Source of the DNA: Rhodoblastus sp963704565
Lineage (GTDB): Bacteria; Pseudomonadota; Alphaproteobacteria; Rhizobiales; Beijerinckiaceae
Reading direction: 5' to 3'
Length of the DNA stretch: 64,000 bases
Assembly (NCBI GenBank): GCA_963704565.1
Contig: OY969917.1
Coordinates: forward strand, 2,666,001 to 2,730,000
Every line of letters begins with the position of its first letter. The stretch's first letter is position 1. The notes beneath the pieces are model-generated. The model saw nothing but the letters and a program-made list of their open reading frames with translations. It ran no database searches and was not told where the DNA came from. The position numbers were made by a program, and so were the translations under genes. Positions 37,475-46,260 of the stretch are shown here, piece after piece.

Positions 37475-38716
37475 TCACAGTCTATCTGACCGCAATGCAA
37501 TAAGTTTTTCTGCGGCTGCGAAAGGTTTTCCCCTCGCCCCACGCAGGCCCGCCGCGTCCGGACGCAAGAGCGGCTGCAGGAGATGTTCGCCAAGATGGCG
37601 GACGACCGGAACGCATAGTCCATCGCCGCATAATTCATATGCCGCGCCAGGATTTTGAGGCAGAACATAGGAATCCGGCAGCCCCATCAGCCGCGCCGCC
37701 TCGCGCGGCGACAGCAGTCGGGCGCGGATGCTTTCTCTTTGGACCTCCAGGATGGTCTGGCGCGAACTGCCGCCGCGCGGGGTGCGCAGGCAGCCGGCGA
37801 GGCCGTCGAAACGGACTTCCGCCCTTTGCCGTTTGGCGCCGCTTTCGTCGGTTCGGGTGCGCCGAAAGACGGCGCCGACGGCGCGCGCGCCGCTCGCCTG
37901 CATTGCTTCGATTTTCTGGCGATGGACGGGCGCCATCAGCGCCAGCAGGCGCTCGGTGGCGGCGGGAGCGCGCCAGGGCGCCTGCGCCGGCGCGTCTTCG
38001 AGCAGGTCGGCGAGATCGGCGTTGCGGCGCGCCGGTTCCGGCAGGCGCCACCACACCCAGCTTTCGGCCAAAGGATGCGGCAAGGCGGCGTGAGCGGCGC
38101 GCAATGAGGCCGCTGTCCAGATCGGGACTGGCCGCGCCGCGATCAGGCCGCTTTTCTCGCGCGCCAGGGCGGCGAACAGAGATTTCAACACGGCGACGAA
38201 AAAGACCCGCGGACGCGATTGCGGAATGAACCAGCGCGCGTCGAGGGTGAGCGCGCCGACCCGGTAGCCGAGACCGTCGAGCGCGGCGACCAGCGCGGCA
38301 AAGTCGCGCTTGCCGTGGGAGCTCAGCACGCCGACGACATTTTCCAGCACGATGGCGCGCGGCGCGCGGCCTTCGGCGGCGAGCGCGCGCATTTTGTCAT
38401 GGAACAGCCAGAAGGCGCCGCTGCGGGTTTTCACCGCGTCGTCGGCTGCGCCCATGCCCTTGCCGCCGCCGGCGAGCGACAGATCCTGGCAGGGAAACGA
38501 GGCCCAGGCGAGATCGGCTTTTCCGGGAATTTTCCGCGCGCAAATGGCGCCGAGGTCGCCCTCGAGGAATTCCGCGCCGCCCCAATTGGCGCGATAGGCG
38601 GCGGCCTTGTCGGCGTCCATGTCGTTGGCGAACAGGCAGGCCCATTCGTCGCCAAGACCGAGGCGGGCCATGCCGCCTCCGGCGAAGAATTCGTAAAAAG
38701 TCGGATTTTGAGGCAT
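37475..38716 (-). CDS. DNA (cytosine-5)-methyltransferase, orphan
   Basis: C5-cytosine methyltransferase of 413 residues. Motif I is FYEFFAGGGMARLGLG, motif IV ASFPCQDLSLAGGGKG with the catalytic PCQ, motif VI VLENVVGVLSSHG, motif VIII FIPQSRPRVFFVAVL, then a target-recognition region and C-terminal motif X-like LSPREAARLMGLPDSYVLP. The catalytic Cys is present. No restriction endonuclease gene is next to it. Just beyond the stop (37327–37474) the sequence turns AT-rich and may be a remnant of a removed gene. Upstream, 34 bases away in the same direction, is an 86-residue protein gene. Recognition sequence unknown. Confidence 0.9.
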   Translation of the reverse strand: MPQNPTFYEFFAGGGMARLGLGDEWACLFANDMDADKAAAYRANWGGAEFLEGDLGAICARKIPGKADLAWASFPCQDLSLAGGGKGMGAADDAVKTRSGAFWLFHDKMRALAAEGRAPRAIVLENVVGVLSSHGKRDFAALVAALDGLGYRVGALTLDARWFIPQSRPRVFFVAVLKSLFAALAREKSGLIAARPVPIWTAASLRAAHAALPHPLAESWVWWRLPEPARRNADLADLLEDAPAQAPWRAPAATERLLALMAPVHRQKIEAMQASGARAVGAVFRRTRTDESGAKRQRAEVRFDGLAGCLRTPRGGSSRQTILEVQRESIRARLLSPREAARLMGLPDSYVLPQNPGAAYELCGDGLCVPVVRHLGEHLLQPLLRPDAAGLRGARGKPFAAAEKLIALRSDRL

Positions 38717-38750
38717 GGCGCGAAAAAGCCGGAGCGAATCGTTTTTTGAA

Positions 38751-39011
38751 TCAGGTCATAGCGGCGCGTTTTTCGCCAGGGTCCGCTTCCGATCTTCCCC
38801 AGAAACCGAGACCCGCCCGATCCATCACGCCTTCGAAGGCGCGGCGCTCGGCGGTGGCGCGCTTCTCGCCGCCGTCATATTCGATCAGCGCGGCCCGCTC
38901 TTCGTAAACCTCCCGCAATTCCCCTGGCAGAGAATCGAGCAAGACGCGCCAGTCGGCGGGCAGCGGCCGGGCGCCGCCGGGATGAAGGGTAAGGGAGAGG
39001 CTTCGCGCCAT
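38751..39011 (-). CDS. Small protein upstream of the methyltransferase
   Basis: An 86-residue protein MARSLSLTLHPGGARPLPAD, then WRVLLDSLPGELREVYEERA, ALIEYDGGEKRATAERRAFE. ATG 39011 has GGAGG 5 bases upstream; an upstream in-frame ATG (39032) is less well placed. No family recognised. Same direction as the methyltransferase and only 34 bases from it, so probably co-transcribed. It could be a small accessory protein of the methyltransferase (inference). Confidence 0.6.
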   Translation of the reverse strand: MARSLSLTLHPGGARPLPADWRVLLDSLPGELREVYEERAALIEYDGGEKRATAERRAFEGVMDRAGLGFWGRSEADPGEKRAAMT

Positions 39012-39268
39012 GTGCGCCTCCAAAAAATGCATCGCCGCAGATGTTCTTACTTTGTTCCCATCGATAAGGCAAGCGTTTCGGGAATTGAGATTCGCCGCCC
39101 TTTCCGTTGACTTTTTCGAGCCCATGCCTCTATAAGGCCGCTCGCGATTTTCGGCCTCGCGCCGGGGTCGTTTTTGCCGTTTCAACCGGCAGGAACTGCG
39201 CGCGCGAGCCTTTGACAATATGGCGGCGATCGGCCTGGCGGCCACACGCCAACAAACGGAGCATTCCC

Positions 39269-39403
39269 GTGAAGCGGACTTATCAGCCCTCCAAACTCGT
39301 GCGCAAGCGCCGGCACGGCTTCCGCGCCCGCATGGCCACCGTTGGCGGCCGCAAGGTTCTCAACGCCCGCCGCGTGCGCGGCCGCAAGCGTCTCTCGGCC
39401 TGA
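39269..39403 (+). CDS. rpmH: 50S ribosomal protein L34
   Basis: 44 residues: MKRTYQPSKLVRKRRHGFRA, RMATVGGRKVLNARRVRGRK, RLSA. Start is GTG at 39269 with GGAG 7–8 bases upstream. First gene of the conserved rpmH–rnpA–yidC group. Confidence 0.97.
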   Translation: MKRTYQPSKLVRKRRHGFRARMATVGGRKVLNARRVRGRKRLSA

Positions 39404-39433
39404 CGCGCCGCGCCGGCCCGACCGGCCTTGGCC

Positions 39434-39883
39434 ATGACCCGTCAACAGGACGGCCAGAACTTTGTCGCGCACGCCGGGCCCGGCGTGCGTATTGGTGTTT
39501 TTCGGCTTAAAAAGCGCGCCGATTTCGTCGCGGCCGCCAAAGGGCGCCGCCAGCATTTGCGCAATTTCGTGCTTCAGGCGCGGGAGCGCGAAACGGCGGG
39601 CGATGGCGAAAGCGCCCGCGTCGGCTTCACCGTGACCAAAAAGGTCGGCAATGCGGTGGTGCGCAATCGTATCCGCCGCCGCCTGCGCGAGGTGGTGAGG
39701 CTGGCGGAGACCTCCGCCTTTTCGGCCGGCTGCGACTATGTCGTGGCGGCGCGGCGCGAGGCCCTGGACGCCTCGTTCGACGAATTGCGCGGCGAATTTT
39801 TGCGTGCGTTGAAAAAAATCACTCGGGCGGGCGACAGCCGGCCTTCCAACCTGCCGGCCGGCGGCCGCAAGCAAGACAAGTGA
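39434..39883 (+). CDS. rnpA: Ribonuclease P protein component
   Basis: 149-residue basic cofactor of RNase P. Conserved: IGVFRLKKRADFVAAAKGRR, RVGFTVTKKVGNAVVRNRIR, RRLREVVRL. The N-terminal ~20 residues are not conserved, so the true start could be later than ATG 39434 (a TTG at 39428 is also in frame). It overlaps the yidC start region (TGA 39881–39883; yidC ATG 39886). Confidence 0.93.
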   Translation: MTRQQDGQNFVAHAGPGVRIGVFRLKKRADFVAAAKGRRQHLRNFVLQARERETAGDGESARVGFTVTKKVGNAVVRNRIRRRLREVVRLAETSAFSAGCDYVVAARREALDASFDELRGEFLRALKKITRAGDSRPSNLPAGGRKQDK

Positions 39884-39885
39884 AC

Positions 39886-41667
39886 ATGCAGCAGGACACC
39901 CGTAATCTTCTCCTCGCCATGGCCTTGTCGCTCCTGGTCATCCTTGGCTGGAACCATTTCTACGGTTCGCCCCGCATCCACGAGGCCCGCCAGACCACGG
40001 CCCAGCTTCAGCAGATGGAAAGCGCCAGCGCCAATCCGGCCAGCGCGCCCAGCCTCGCCCCGATTCCGCAGCCGCTCAGCCGAACCGACGCGCTCGGCCA
40101 GGGCAAGCGGGTGGCGATCGACACGCCAAGCGTTTTTGGCTCGATCGCTTTGAAAGGCGCGCGGCTCGACGATCTGTCGCTGCGCGACTATCGCGAGACG
40201 ACCGACCCCAAGAGCGCCAATATCGTCCTGCTGTCGCCGGCCGGCGCGCCCGACGCCTATTTCGTCGATTTCGATTATGTCCCGCAGGCCGGCGAAACGC
40301 TGAAACTGCCCAATTCCGACACGCTCTGGACGGCGCAGGGCGACAAGCTGACCCCGGCGACGCCGGTCACGCTCACTTTTGACAACGGCTCAGGCCTCGT
40401 GTTCAAGCGCAAGATCGCGGTGGACGATCATTATCTGTTCACGGTGACCGACTCGATCGAGAATCAGGGCAAGTCGGCGGTCTCCTTCTTTCCCGACGCC
40501 AGCGTGACGCGGCAGGGCACGCCCAAGACCTCGGGCTACAGCGTGCTGCATGAGGGCTTTATCGGCGTGATCGGCGCGGATCAGCCCTCGACCGAGCTGA
40601 CCTACAAGGCGATCGCCAAGGAAACCAACAACGCCAAGGTTCTGCCGGCGGAGTCCTACGCAACCGGCGGCTGGCTCGGCTTCACCGACAAATATTGGGC
40701 GACCGCCGTCATTCCGGACGCGGGCGAGAAATACAAGGGCTGGTTCCGCGAATTCCCCGGCGCGACGCCGCAATATCAGTCCGACGCCTTCGGCGAGGCC
40801 AAAACACTGGCGCCGGGCGACAACCTGGTCCTGACGACGCGGCTGTTCGCCGGAGCCAAGAAATCCGGCCTGCTCGAATATTACGAAAAAGACCAGGGCG
40901 TAAAAAAACTCGACCTTCTGATCGACTGGGGCTATTTCTTCTTCATCACCCGGCCGATGTTCTGGCTTCTTGAGACACTTTACAAGCTATTCGGCAATTT
41001 CGGCGTCGCCATCATCGCCATCACTCTGATCGTCAAGGGCCTGTTCTTCCCGCTCGCCAACCGCTCCTACCTGTCGATGGCGCGGATGAAGGAGGTTCAG
41101 CCCAAGGTCAAGGCTCTGCAAGAGCTTTATCCCGACGACAAGATGAAGCAGCAGCAGGAGATGATGGAGCTTTACAAGCGGGAGAAGATCAACCCGGTGT
41201 CGGGCTGCCTGCCCATGGTGATCCAGATCCCGGTGTTCTTCTCGCTCTACAAGGTCTTGTTCGTCGCCATCGAAATGCGCCAGGCGCCGTTTTTCGGCTG
41301 GATCAAGGATCTGTCGGCGCCCGATCCGACCAATATTTTCAATCTCTTCGGCCTGCTGCCCTTCGACCCGACCGCGATGCCGGCTTTCGGCCATCTGTTG
41401 CATCTCGGCGTCTGGCCGTTGATCATGGGCGTGTCGATGTGGATGCAGATGAAGATGAATCCAGAGCCGACCGATCCGGTGCAGAAGACCATGTTCGCCT
41501 GGATGCCGGTGATCTTCACCTTCATGCTCGGCTCTTTCCCGGCCGGTCTGGTGATCTACTGGACCTGGAACAATGTGCTTTCCGTGGCCCAGCAGGCTTT
41601 GATCATGAAACAGGCCGGGGTGAAGTTCGAATTGTTCGACAATCTGCGCAAGACTTTTGCGCGATAG
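39886..41667 (+). CDS. yidC: Membrane protein insertase YidC
   Basis: A 593-residue insertase. N-terminal membrane helix (LLLAMALSLLVILGWNHFYG), a large periplasmic domain (about 60–355), then five conserved transmembrane segments with IIAITLIVKGLFFPLANRSY, the cytosolic loop PKVKALQELYPDDKMKQQQE, INPVSGCLPMVIQIPVFFSL, and WMPVIFTFMLGSFPAGLVIYW. The length and order are typical for Gram-negative YidC. Start ATG 39886 is preferred to GTG 39880. It converges on recR with 9 bases between stops; engB, which often follows yidC, is absent here. Confidence 0.96.
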   Translation: MQQDTRNLLLAMALSLLVILGWNHFYGSPRIHEARQTTAQLQQMESASANPASAPSLAPIPQPLSRTDALGQGKRVAIDTPSVFGSIALKGARLDDLSLRDYRETTDPKSANIVLLSPAGAPDAYFVDFDYVPQAGETLKLPNSDTLWTAQGDKLTPATPVTLTFDNGSGLVFKRKIAVDDHYLFTVTDSIENQGKSAVSFFPDASVTRQGTPKTSGYSVLHEGFIGVIGADQPSTELTYKAIAKETNNAKVLPAESYATGGWLGFTDKYWATAVIPDAGEKYKGWFREFPGATPQYQSDAFGEAKTLAPGDNLVLTTRLFAGAKKSGLLEYYEKDQGVKKLDLLIDWGYFFFITRPMFWLLETLYKLFGNFGVAIIAITLIVKGLFFPLANRSYLSMARMKEVQPKVKALQELYPDDKMKQQQEMMELYKREKINPVSGCLPMVIQIPVFFSLYKVLFVAIEMRQAPFFGWIKDLSAPDPTNIFNLFGLLPFDPTAMPAFGHLLHLGVWPLIMGVSMWMQMKMNPEPTDPVQKTMFAWMPVIFTFMLGSFPAGLVIYWTWNNVLSVAQQALIMKQAGVKFELFDNLRKTFAR

Positions 41668-41676
41668 GCCCTGTTC

Positions 41677-42282
41677 TTACAAATCCGTCCGGCTTCTCAA
41701 GGCCGCCGCGAGCGTGCCTTCGTCGAGATAATCCAACTCGCCGCCGACCGGCACGCCATGGGCGAGGCGGGTGCATTTCACGTCATAGGGGCTGAGCAGT
41801 TCGGTGATGTAATGGGCGGTGGTCTGGCCATCGACCGTGGCGTTGACCGCCAGGATCGCCTCTTTCACGCCGCCTTCGGCGACCCGCCCCACCAGTGTTG
41901 CGATGTTGAGATCGTCGGGGCCGATCCCGTCGAGCGGCGACAGCGCCCCGCCCAGCACATGGTAGCGGGCGTTCAGCACGCCGGCGCGCTCCAAGGCCCA
42001 GAGGTCGCCGACCGTCTCCACCACCACGATCAGGCTGGCGTCGCGGCGCGGATCGGCGCAAATGCTGCATGGGTCGGCGGTGTCGACATTGCCGCAAACC
42101 GGGCAGGTCACGATCCTTTCCTTGGCGACCCGCATCGCCTCGGCCAAAGGCCCGAGCAGTTCCTCGCGCTTGCGGATGAGGTGCAAGGCGGCGCGGCGCG
42201 CCGAACGCGGCCCCAGCCCCGGCAGGCGGGCGAGCAATTGGATCAGCCGCTCGATCTCGGGGCCGGCGATGCGTTCCGCCAT
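41677..42282 (-). CDS. recR: Recombination protein RecR
   Basis: Toroidal clamp partner of RecF/RecO, 201 residues. Helix-hairpin-helix LPGLGPRSARRAALHL, a C4 zinc finger (CPVCGNVDTADPCSIC), then the Toprim domain LIVVVETVGDLWALERAG, and LNARYHVLGGALSPLDGIGP, and C-terminal AHGVPVGGELDYLDEGTL. ATG 42282 used (TTG 42285 just before). dnaX–ybaB–recR is a classic group; here recR is separated from ybaB by 132 bases. Confidence 0.96.
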   Translation of the reverse strand: MAERIAGPEIERLIQLLARLPGLGPRSARRAALHLIRKREELLGPLAEAMRVAKERIVTCPVCGNVDTADPCSICADPRRDASLIVVVETVGDLWALERAGVLNARYHVLGGALSPLDGIGPDDLNIATLVGRVAEGGVKEAILAVNATVDGQTTAHYITELLSPYDVKCTRLAHGVPVGGELDYLDEGTLAAALRSRTDL

Positions 42283-42414
42283 CAAACAACCTCAAACAAC
42301 GCGCCCGAAGGGCGCTAGGAGCGAACCAAAAGGGCGCCTTTAGACGCCCGTCGAACGACGGGCTTTGGCCGAGCGCGCGCGAGGGGCGCCTTCCGCCCCC
42401 GCGCGGAAGGCAAA

Positions 42415-42735
42415 TCAAAAAGGCAGTTTCATACCCGGCGGCAGACCCAAGCCCGCCGTCATCGCCTTCATCTTTTCTTCGAGGAGACCCTCGGCCTTGC
42501 GCCTTGCGTCGGCATGGGCGGCGACAATCAGGTCTTCGAGAATTTCGCTCTCGTCTTCCTTGAGCAGCGACGAATCGATGGACAGGCCCTGGAGCGCGCC
42601 CTTGGCGGTGAGCGTCACCTTGACCAGTCCGCCGCCCGAAAACCCCTCGACGGTGACATTGTCGAGTTCGGCCTGCATTTCGGCCATTTTGGCCTGCATC
42701 GCGCCGGCCTTTTTCATCAAGCCCATGATGTCCAT
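42415..42735 (-). CDS. YbaB/EbfC nucleoid-associated protein
   Basis: A 106-residue DNA-binding protein: IMGLMKKAGAMQAKMAEMQA, ELDNVTVEGFSGGGLVKVTL, LKEDESEILEDLIVAAHADA. The coiled-coil/beta fold dimerises on DNA. Its ATG follows the dnaX TGA with no gap, as in many genomes. Confidence 0.95.
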   Translation of the reverse strand: MDIMGLMKKAGAMQAKMAEMQAELDNVTVEGFSGGGLVKVTLTAKGALQGLSIDSSLLKEDESEILEDLIVAAHADARRKAEGLLEEKMKAMTAGLGLPPGMKLPF

Positions 42736-44565
42736 TCACAAATCCTCTTCTTCGGACTCGTCGATATAGGCGACGTCGTCGGCGGCCGCTTCCGGGGCTG
42801 CGGCGGTGGGCGCCGCCGCTTCCGCTTCGCCCCCGCGCACCGCGACGATCACGGCGCCGGGAAACTGGTCGAGCGCCGCGCGCACGAAAGGATGGGCTTG
42901 GAGGCCGGTCCTTTTTTCGTTTTCGGTGGCTTGCGCCTGTTCGATCAGACTCGGCGCGCCTTCCGTCGAAGAGAGGGCGACCATCCAGCGCTGGCCGGTC
43001 CAATCCTGCAATTTGCGGGCAAACTGCGCCGCCAAGCCCGGCGCGCCGCCGGGCGCCAGCGCGAATTCAAACACGCCGGGCTCGAAACGAACCAGACGCA
43101 CATCGCGCTCCAGCGCCGCCTTGATCTGAATGTCGCGCTTCTGCGCCGCCAGCGCCACCAGTTCGGCGAAATTCCTGATGGCGAGCGTCGGCGGCGCATC
43201 CGGCGCGGGCGCGGGCGCGCTTTGCGCGGCGGCAAGGACGGGCGCGGCGCGCAGCGAGGTCGCCGGTCCCGGCGCGGACGAAGAAGACGAACGCGAGAGG
43301 GCGGGCGCCGGTCCGCCGGCTGGGGCGCCGACGAATTTCCTGAGCGCCTCCTCGGGCGTCGGCAGGTCGGCGGCATAAGCGAGGCGCACCAGAACCATGT
43401 CGGCGGCGGCGAGCGGGCGCGGCGAATCCTTCACCTCCTCGACGCCCCTGACCAGAATCTGCCAGGCGCGCGACAGCGCCGACATCGACAGATTTTCGGC
43501 GAAAACGGCCCCGCGCTCGCGCTCGACCTGGGTGGCGCCGCGATCGACGACCTTGGGCGCGACCTTGGTCTTGGTCACGAAATGCACGAAATGGGCGAGA
43601 TCGACCAGAACCTGCGTCGGATCGGCGCCGGCGTCATATTGTTCCTTGAGGTGAGCCAGGGCCGCCGCGATATCGCCCTTCATCACCGCCTCGAACAGAT
43701 CGATGACCCGCGCGCGGTCGGCGAGACCAAGCATGAGGCGCAGATTTTCGATCCCGACCGGCGCGCCGGCGCCATGGGCTATCGCCTGGTCGAGCAGGGA
43801 GAGCGCGTCGCGCACCGAGCCTTCGGAGGCGCGGGCGATCAAGGCGAGGGAGTCGGTCTCGACCTCGACCTTTTCCTTGTCGCAAATGGCGGCGAGGTGG
43901 CGGACCAGCTCTTCCGTTTCGACCCGGCGCAGGTCGAAACGCAGGCAGCGCGAGCGCACGGTCACCGGCACCTTTTCGATTTCGGTGGTCGCGAACAGGA
44001 ATTTGACGTGTTCCGGCGGCTCTTCCAGCGTCTTCAACAGGCCGTTGAAGGCGGATTTCGACAGCATGTGCACTTCGTCGATGATATAGACCTTGGTGCG
44101 CGCCATCGCCGGCTTGTAGCGCGCGCTGTCCACGATCTCGCGAATGTCGTCGATGCTGGTGTGGGAGGCCGCGTCCATCTCGATCACATCGACATGGCGC
44201 GATTCCATGATCGCCTGACAATGGACGCCGATCTCGTCCATATGAACCGTCGGCTTGTCGATCGCCGGATGGCCGTCGCGCGCGGGAACTTCATAATTGA
44301 AGGCGCGGGCGAGAATGCGCGCGGTGGTGGTCTTGCCGACCCCGCGCACCCCCGTCAGCATATAGGCCTGATGAATGCGGCCGATCTTGAAGGCGTTGGA
44401 AAGGGTGCGGACCATCGGCTCCTGGCCGATCAGATCCTCGAAGCGCGAGGGGCGATATTTGCGCGCCAGCACGCGATAGGCGGCCGGCGCCGGCTTTTGC
44501 GGCGGGTCCGCGAACAAGGCGCCGGACGCGCCTTCAGTCGGATTTGGCGCGGAATCGTCGATCAT
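42736..44565 (-). CDS. dnaX: DNA polymerase III subunit gamma/tau
   Basis: Clamp-loader ATPase of 609 residues. Seen: YRVLARKYRPSRFEDLIGQE, Walker A TGVRGVGKTTTARI, AIMESRHVDVIEMDAASHTS, YIIDEVHMLSKSAFNGLL, SRC box VTVRSRCLRFDLRRV, domain III, then an Ala/Pro-rich linker and a C-terminal domain that would bind the polymerase. Start ATG 44565 (MIDDSAPNPTEG), because upstream sequence runs into the SRP RNA gene. No obvious internal frameshift site for a short gamma form was found. Confidence 0.95.
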   Translation of the reverse strand: MIDDSAPNPTEGASGALFADPPQKPAPAAYRVLARKYRPSRFEDLIGQEPMVRTLSNAFKIGRIHQAYMLTGVRGVGKTTTARILARAFNYEVPARDGHPAIDKPTVHMDEIGVHCQAIMESRHVDVIEMDAASHTSIDDIREIVDSARYKPAMARTKVYIIDEVHMLSKSAFNGLLKTLEEPPEHVKFLFATTEIEKVPVTVRSRCLRFDLRRVETEELVRHLAAICDKEKVEVETDSLALIARASEGSVRDALSLLDQAIAHGAGAPVGIENLRLMLGLADRARVIDLFEAVMKGDIAAALAHLKEQYDAGADPTQVLVDLAHFVHFVTKTKVAPKVVDRGATQVERERGAVFAENLSMSALSRAWQILVRGVEEVKDSPRPLAAADMVLVRLAYAADLPTPEEALRKFVGAPAGGPAPALSRSSSSSAPGPATSLRAAPVLAAAQSAPAPAPDAPPTLAIRNFAELVALAAQKRDIQIKAALERDVRLVRFEPGVFEFALAPGGAPGLAAQFARKLQDWTGQRWMVALSSTEGAPSLIEQAQATENEKRTGLQAHPFVRAALDQFPGAVIVAVRGGEAEAAAPTAAAPEAAADDVAYIDESEEEDL

Positions 44566-44610
44566 CGAGCCGCCGTGAAAAAGCGCCAGCGGTCGTCGGG
44601 CGCGCGAACA

Positions 44611-44626
44611 TCCCCCGGAAGGGGGT
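44611..44626 (-). terminator. Possible hairpin at the SRP RNA 3' end
   Basis: On the minus strand CCCCC-TTCC-GGGGG directly follows the SRP RNA. It lacks a good T run, so it may be a processing or weak termination structure; read-through into dnaX is possible. Confidence 0.45.
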
Positions 44627-44720
44627 GGGAGGTTGAACGAAGACCCGCCCATTCTCGTTAGGGCTGCTTCCTTCCGGACCTGACCCGGTTGGCGAGTGGA
44701 ACGTCCACCGCCAACCTCCC
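44627..44720 (-). ncRNA. ffs: Small SRP RNA (4.5S RNA)
   Basis: On the minus strand the universally conserved domain IV core GGTCAGGTCCGGAAGGAAGC (followed by AGCCC) lies in the middle. The ends GGGAGGTTGG and TCAACCTCCC pair, giving a single long hairpin of about 94 nt, the expected size for the alphaproteobacterial 4.5S type. Position directly before dnaX is the known alphaproteobacterial context. Ends were set from the pairing. Confidence 0.93.
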
Positions 44721-44813
44721 GTCGCCTATTTGGACCATGATCGGCTTTCGCGCAAGGGGGCGCTTGTCCCGATCGCCCGACGGCGCTACCCAAGAGCGTA
44801 TCCAGGAGGCGCC

Positions 44814-45230
44814 ATGACTTTCGCCCTCGACCCCCGCCTCGCCGCCGACAGTTTGACGGTTGGCGATCTGCCGCTGTGTCGCGTTCTGTTGATGAACGAC
44901 AGCCGGTTTCCCTGGCTGATCCTGGTTCCGCGCCGCGCGGGCCTCAGCGAAATCCACGATCTTTCGCGCGAAGAACGCGGCGTGTTGATCGAAGAAGCGG
45001 CGCTTGCCGGCGAACGCCTCAAGCATCTGACCGGGGCGAAAAAGATCAATATCGGCGCGCTGGGCAATATGGTGGCCCAGCTTCATGTCCATGTCGTCGC
45101 CCGTTTCGAGGGCGACGCAGCCTGGCCCGGCCCAGTCTGGGGCGCCGGAAAGGGCGAGCCTTATGCGCCCGAAGCGGCGAAGGCGCGGGTCCGCGCCGCG
45201 GCCGCCGCGCTCGGACTGGATGGCGCATGA
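44814..45230 (+). CDS. HIT-domain protein (Ap4A-hydrolase-like)
   Basis: A 138-residue nucleotide-binding protein. Seen: FALDPRLAADSLTVGDLPLC, FPWLILVPRRAGLSEIHDLS, NIGALGNMVAQLHVHVVARF. The HIT motif is QLHVHVVAR, with the catalytic histidine inside HVHV; the first His of the usual HxHxH is Gln, as in a known HIT subgroup. It ends with an alpha-helical tail. ATG 44814 has AGGAGG 5 bases upstream. Overlaps nudC by 4 bases (ATGA). Confidence 0.9.
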   Translation: MTFALDPRLAADSLTVGDLPLCRVLLMNDSRFPWLILVPRRAGLSEIHDLSREERGVLIEEAALAGERLKHLTGAKKINIGALGNMVAQLHVHVVARFEGDAAWPGPVWGAGKGEPYAPEAAKARVRAAAAALGLDGA

Positions 45231-46204
45231 GTTTTCACGATCTCGATATCGGCTTCGCCGGCAATCCTCTCGACCGGCTGTCGCAGGCCCGCGAGGACTC
45301 TCGGCTGCTCGCCGGACTCGCCGCCGCGCCTGACGCCCGCGCCGTGGCTTTCGTCCAGTCCATGCCGGTGCTGCGTCTTGCAGGCGAGACTCTCTCGTCT
45401 CTCCATCCGCTCGCGGCGGCCCGCGCCTTCGGCGCCATCCGGGAAGAGGTTCTGCTGGGGCGCGATGGAAACGGGCCGGCTTTCGCCTTGCTGCTGCCGG
45501 ACGACGCGGCCCAGGCGGAAGAATCGACGGACGCCGGAGCCTTCGTCGATCAGCGCCGCCTGATCCTGCCGGCTTTTCCCGCGCTGCAAATTCGCGACCT
45601 GCGGCCATTGGCCAACAAGGCCGCCCTGCCCCGCGCCGAAATCGCGCTTCTCGCCCAGGCCAAGGCGATCTTGCATTTTCACGCGCATCATCCGTTCTGT
45701 CCGCGCTGCGGCGCGCCGACCCATTCCGCGCAAGGCGGCTGGCGGCGGGATTGCCCGGCCTGCGGCGCCAGACATTTTCCACGCGCCGATCCGGTGGCGA
45801 TCATGAATGTCGTGGACGGCGATTTCTGCCTGCTCGGGCGCCAGAAAATATTCCCCGAAGGCATGTATTCCTGCCTCGCGGGTTTTGTCGAAGGTGGCGA
45901 GACTTTCGAAGAGGCGGTGCGGCGCGAGGTGATGGAGGAGGCCGGCATCCGCGTCGGCGCGGTGCGCTATGTCGCTTCCCAGCCCTGGCCCTTCCCGGCG
46001 TCGATCATGGTCGGCTGCGAGGCTCAAGCCTTGTCGCGCGAGATCGCAATCGACCGCGCCGAACTTGAAGACTGCCGCTGGTTCGGCCGCGCCGAGGTTT
46101 TGGCCATGTTCGAAGGGCGCCACCAACAGGGGTTTTTCACCCCCAATCCTATCGCCATCGCCCACACATTGCTCCAGCATTGGCTGGACGAGGGTCGGCG
46201 TTGA
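45227..46204 (+). CDS. nudC: NADH pyrophosphatase NudC
   Basis: 325-residue Nudix hydrolase that cleaves NAD(H) and decaps NAD-RNA. N-terminal domain, then zinc ribbon CPRCGAPTHSAQGGWRRDCP with second pair PACG, Nudix box GFVEGGETFEEAVRREVMEEAG, and the NudC-specific SQPWPFPASIM motif. Overlaps the HIT gene by ATGA, pairing two nucleotide-hydrolysing activities in one transcript. Confidence 0.95.
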   Translation: MSFHDLDIGFAGNPLDRLSQAREDSRLLAGLAAAPDARAVAFVQSMPVLRLAGETLSSLHPLAAARAFGAIREEVLLGRDGNGPAFALLLPDDAAQAEESTDAGAFVDQRRLILPAFPALQIRDLRPLANKAALPRAEIALLAQAKAILHFHAHHPFCPRCGAPTHSAQGGWRRDCPACGARHFPRADPVAIMNVVDGDFCLLGRQKIFPEGMYSCLAGFVEGGETFEEAVRREVMEEAGIRVGAVRYVASQPWPFPASIMVGCEAQALSREIAIDRAELEDCRWFGRAEVLAMFEGRHQQGFFTPNPIAIAHTLLQHWLDEGRR

Positions 46205-46213
46205 ACCCGCGCC

Positions 46214-46260
46214 AGGATTTCAGTGCTGCGGGATTTCAGTGCTGCAGGATTTCAGTGCTG
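46214..46260. repeat. Three tandem 16-bp repeats
   Basis: The unit AGGATTTCAGTGCTGC occurs three times in a row (46214, 46230, 46246; the second begins with G, the third lacks its last base). The third copy covers the final codons and stop of the CBS-domain gene on the other strand; the first lies just after the nudC stop. Confidence 0.9.

Noticed and set aside
42286..42414. Possible small RNA between ybaB and recR
   Set aside because: The region has CCCGTCG-AAC-CGACGGG and GGGCGCC-type hairpins, but no promoter or terminator pattern to support a transcript.
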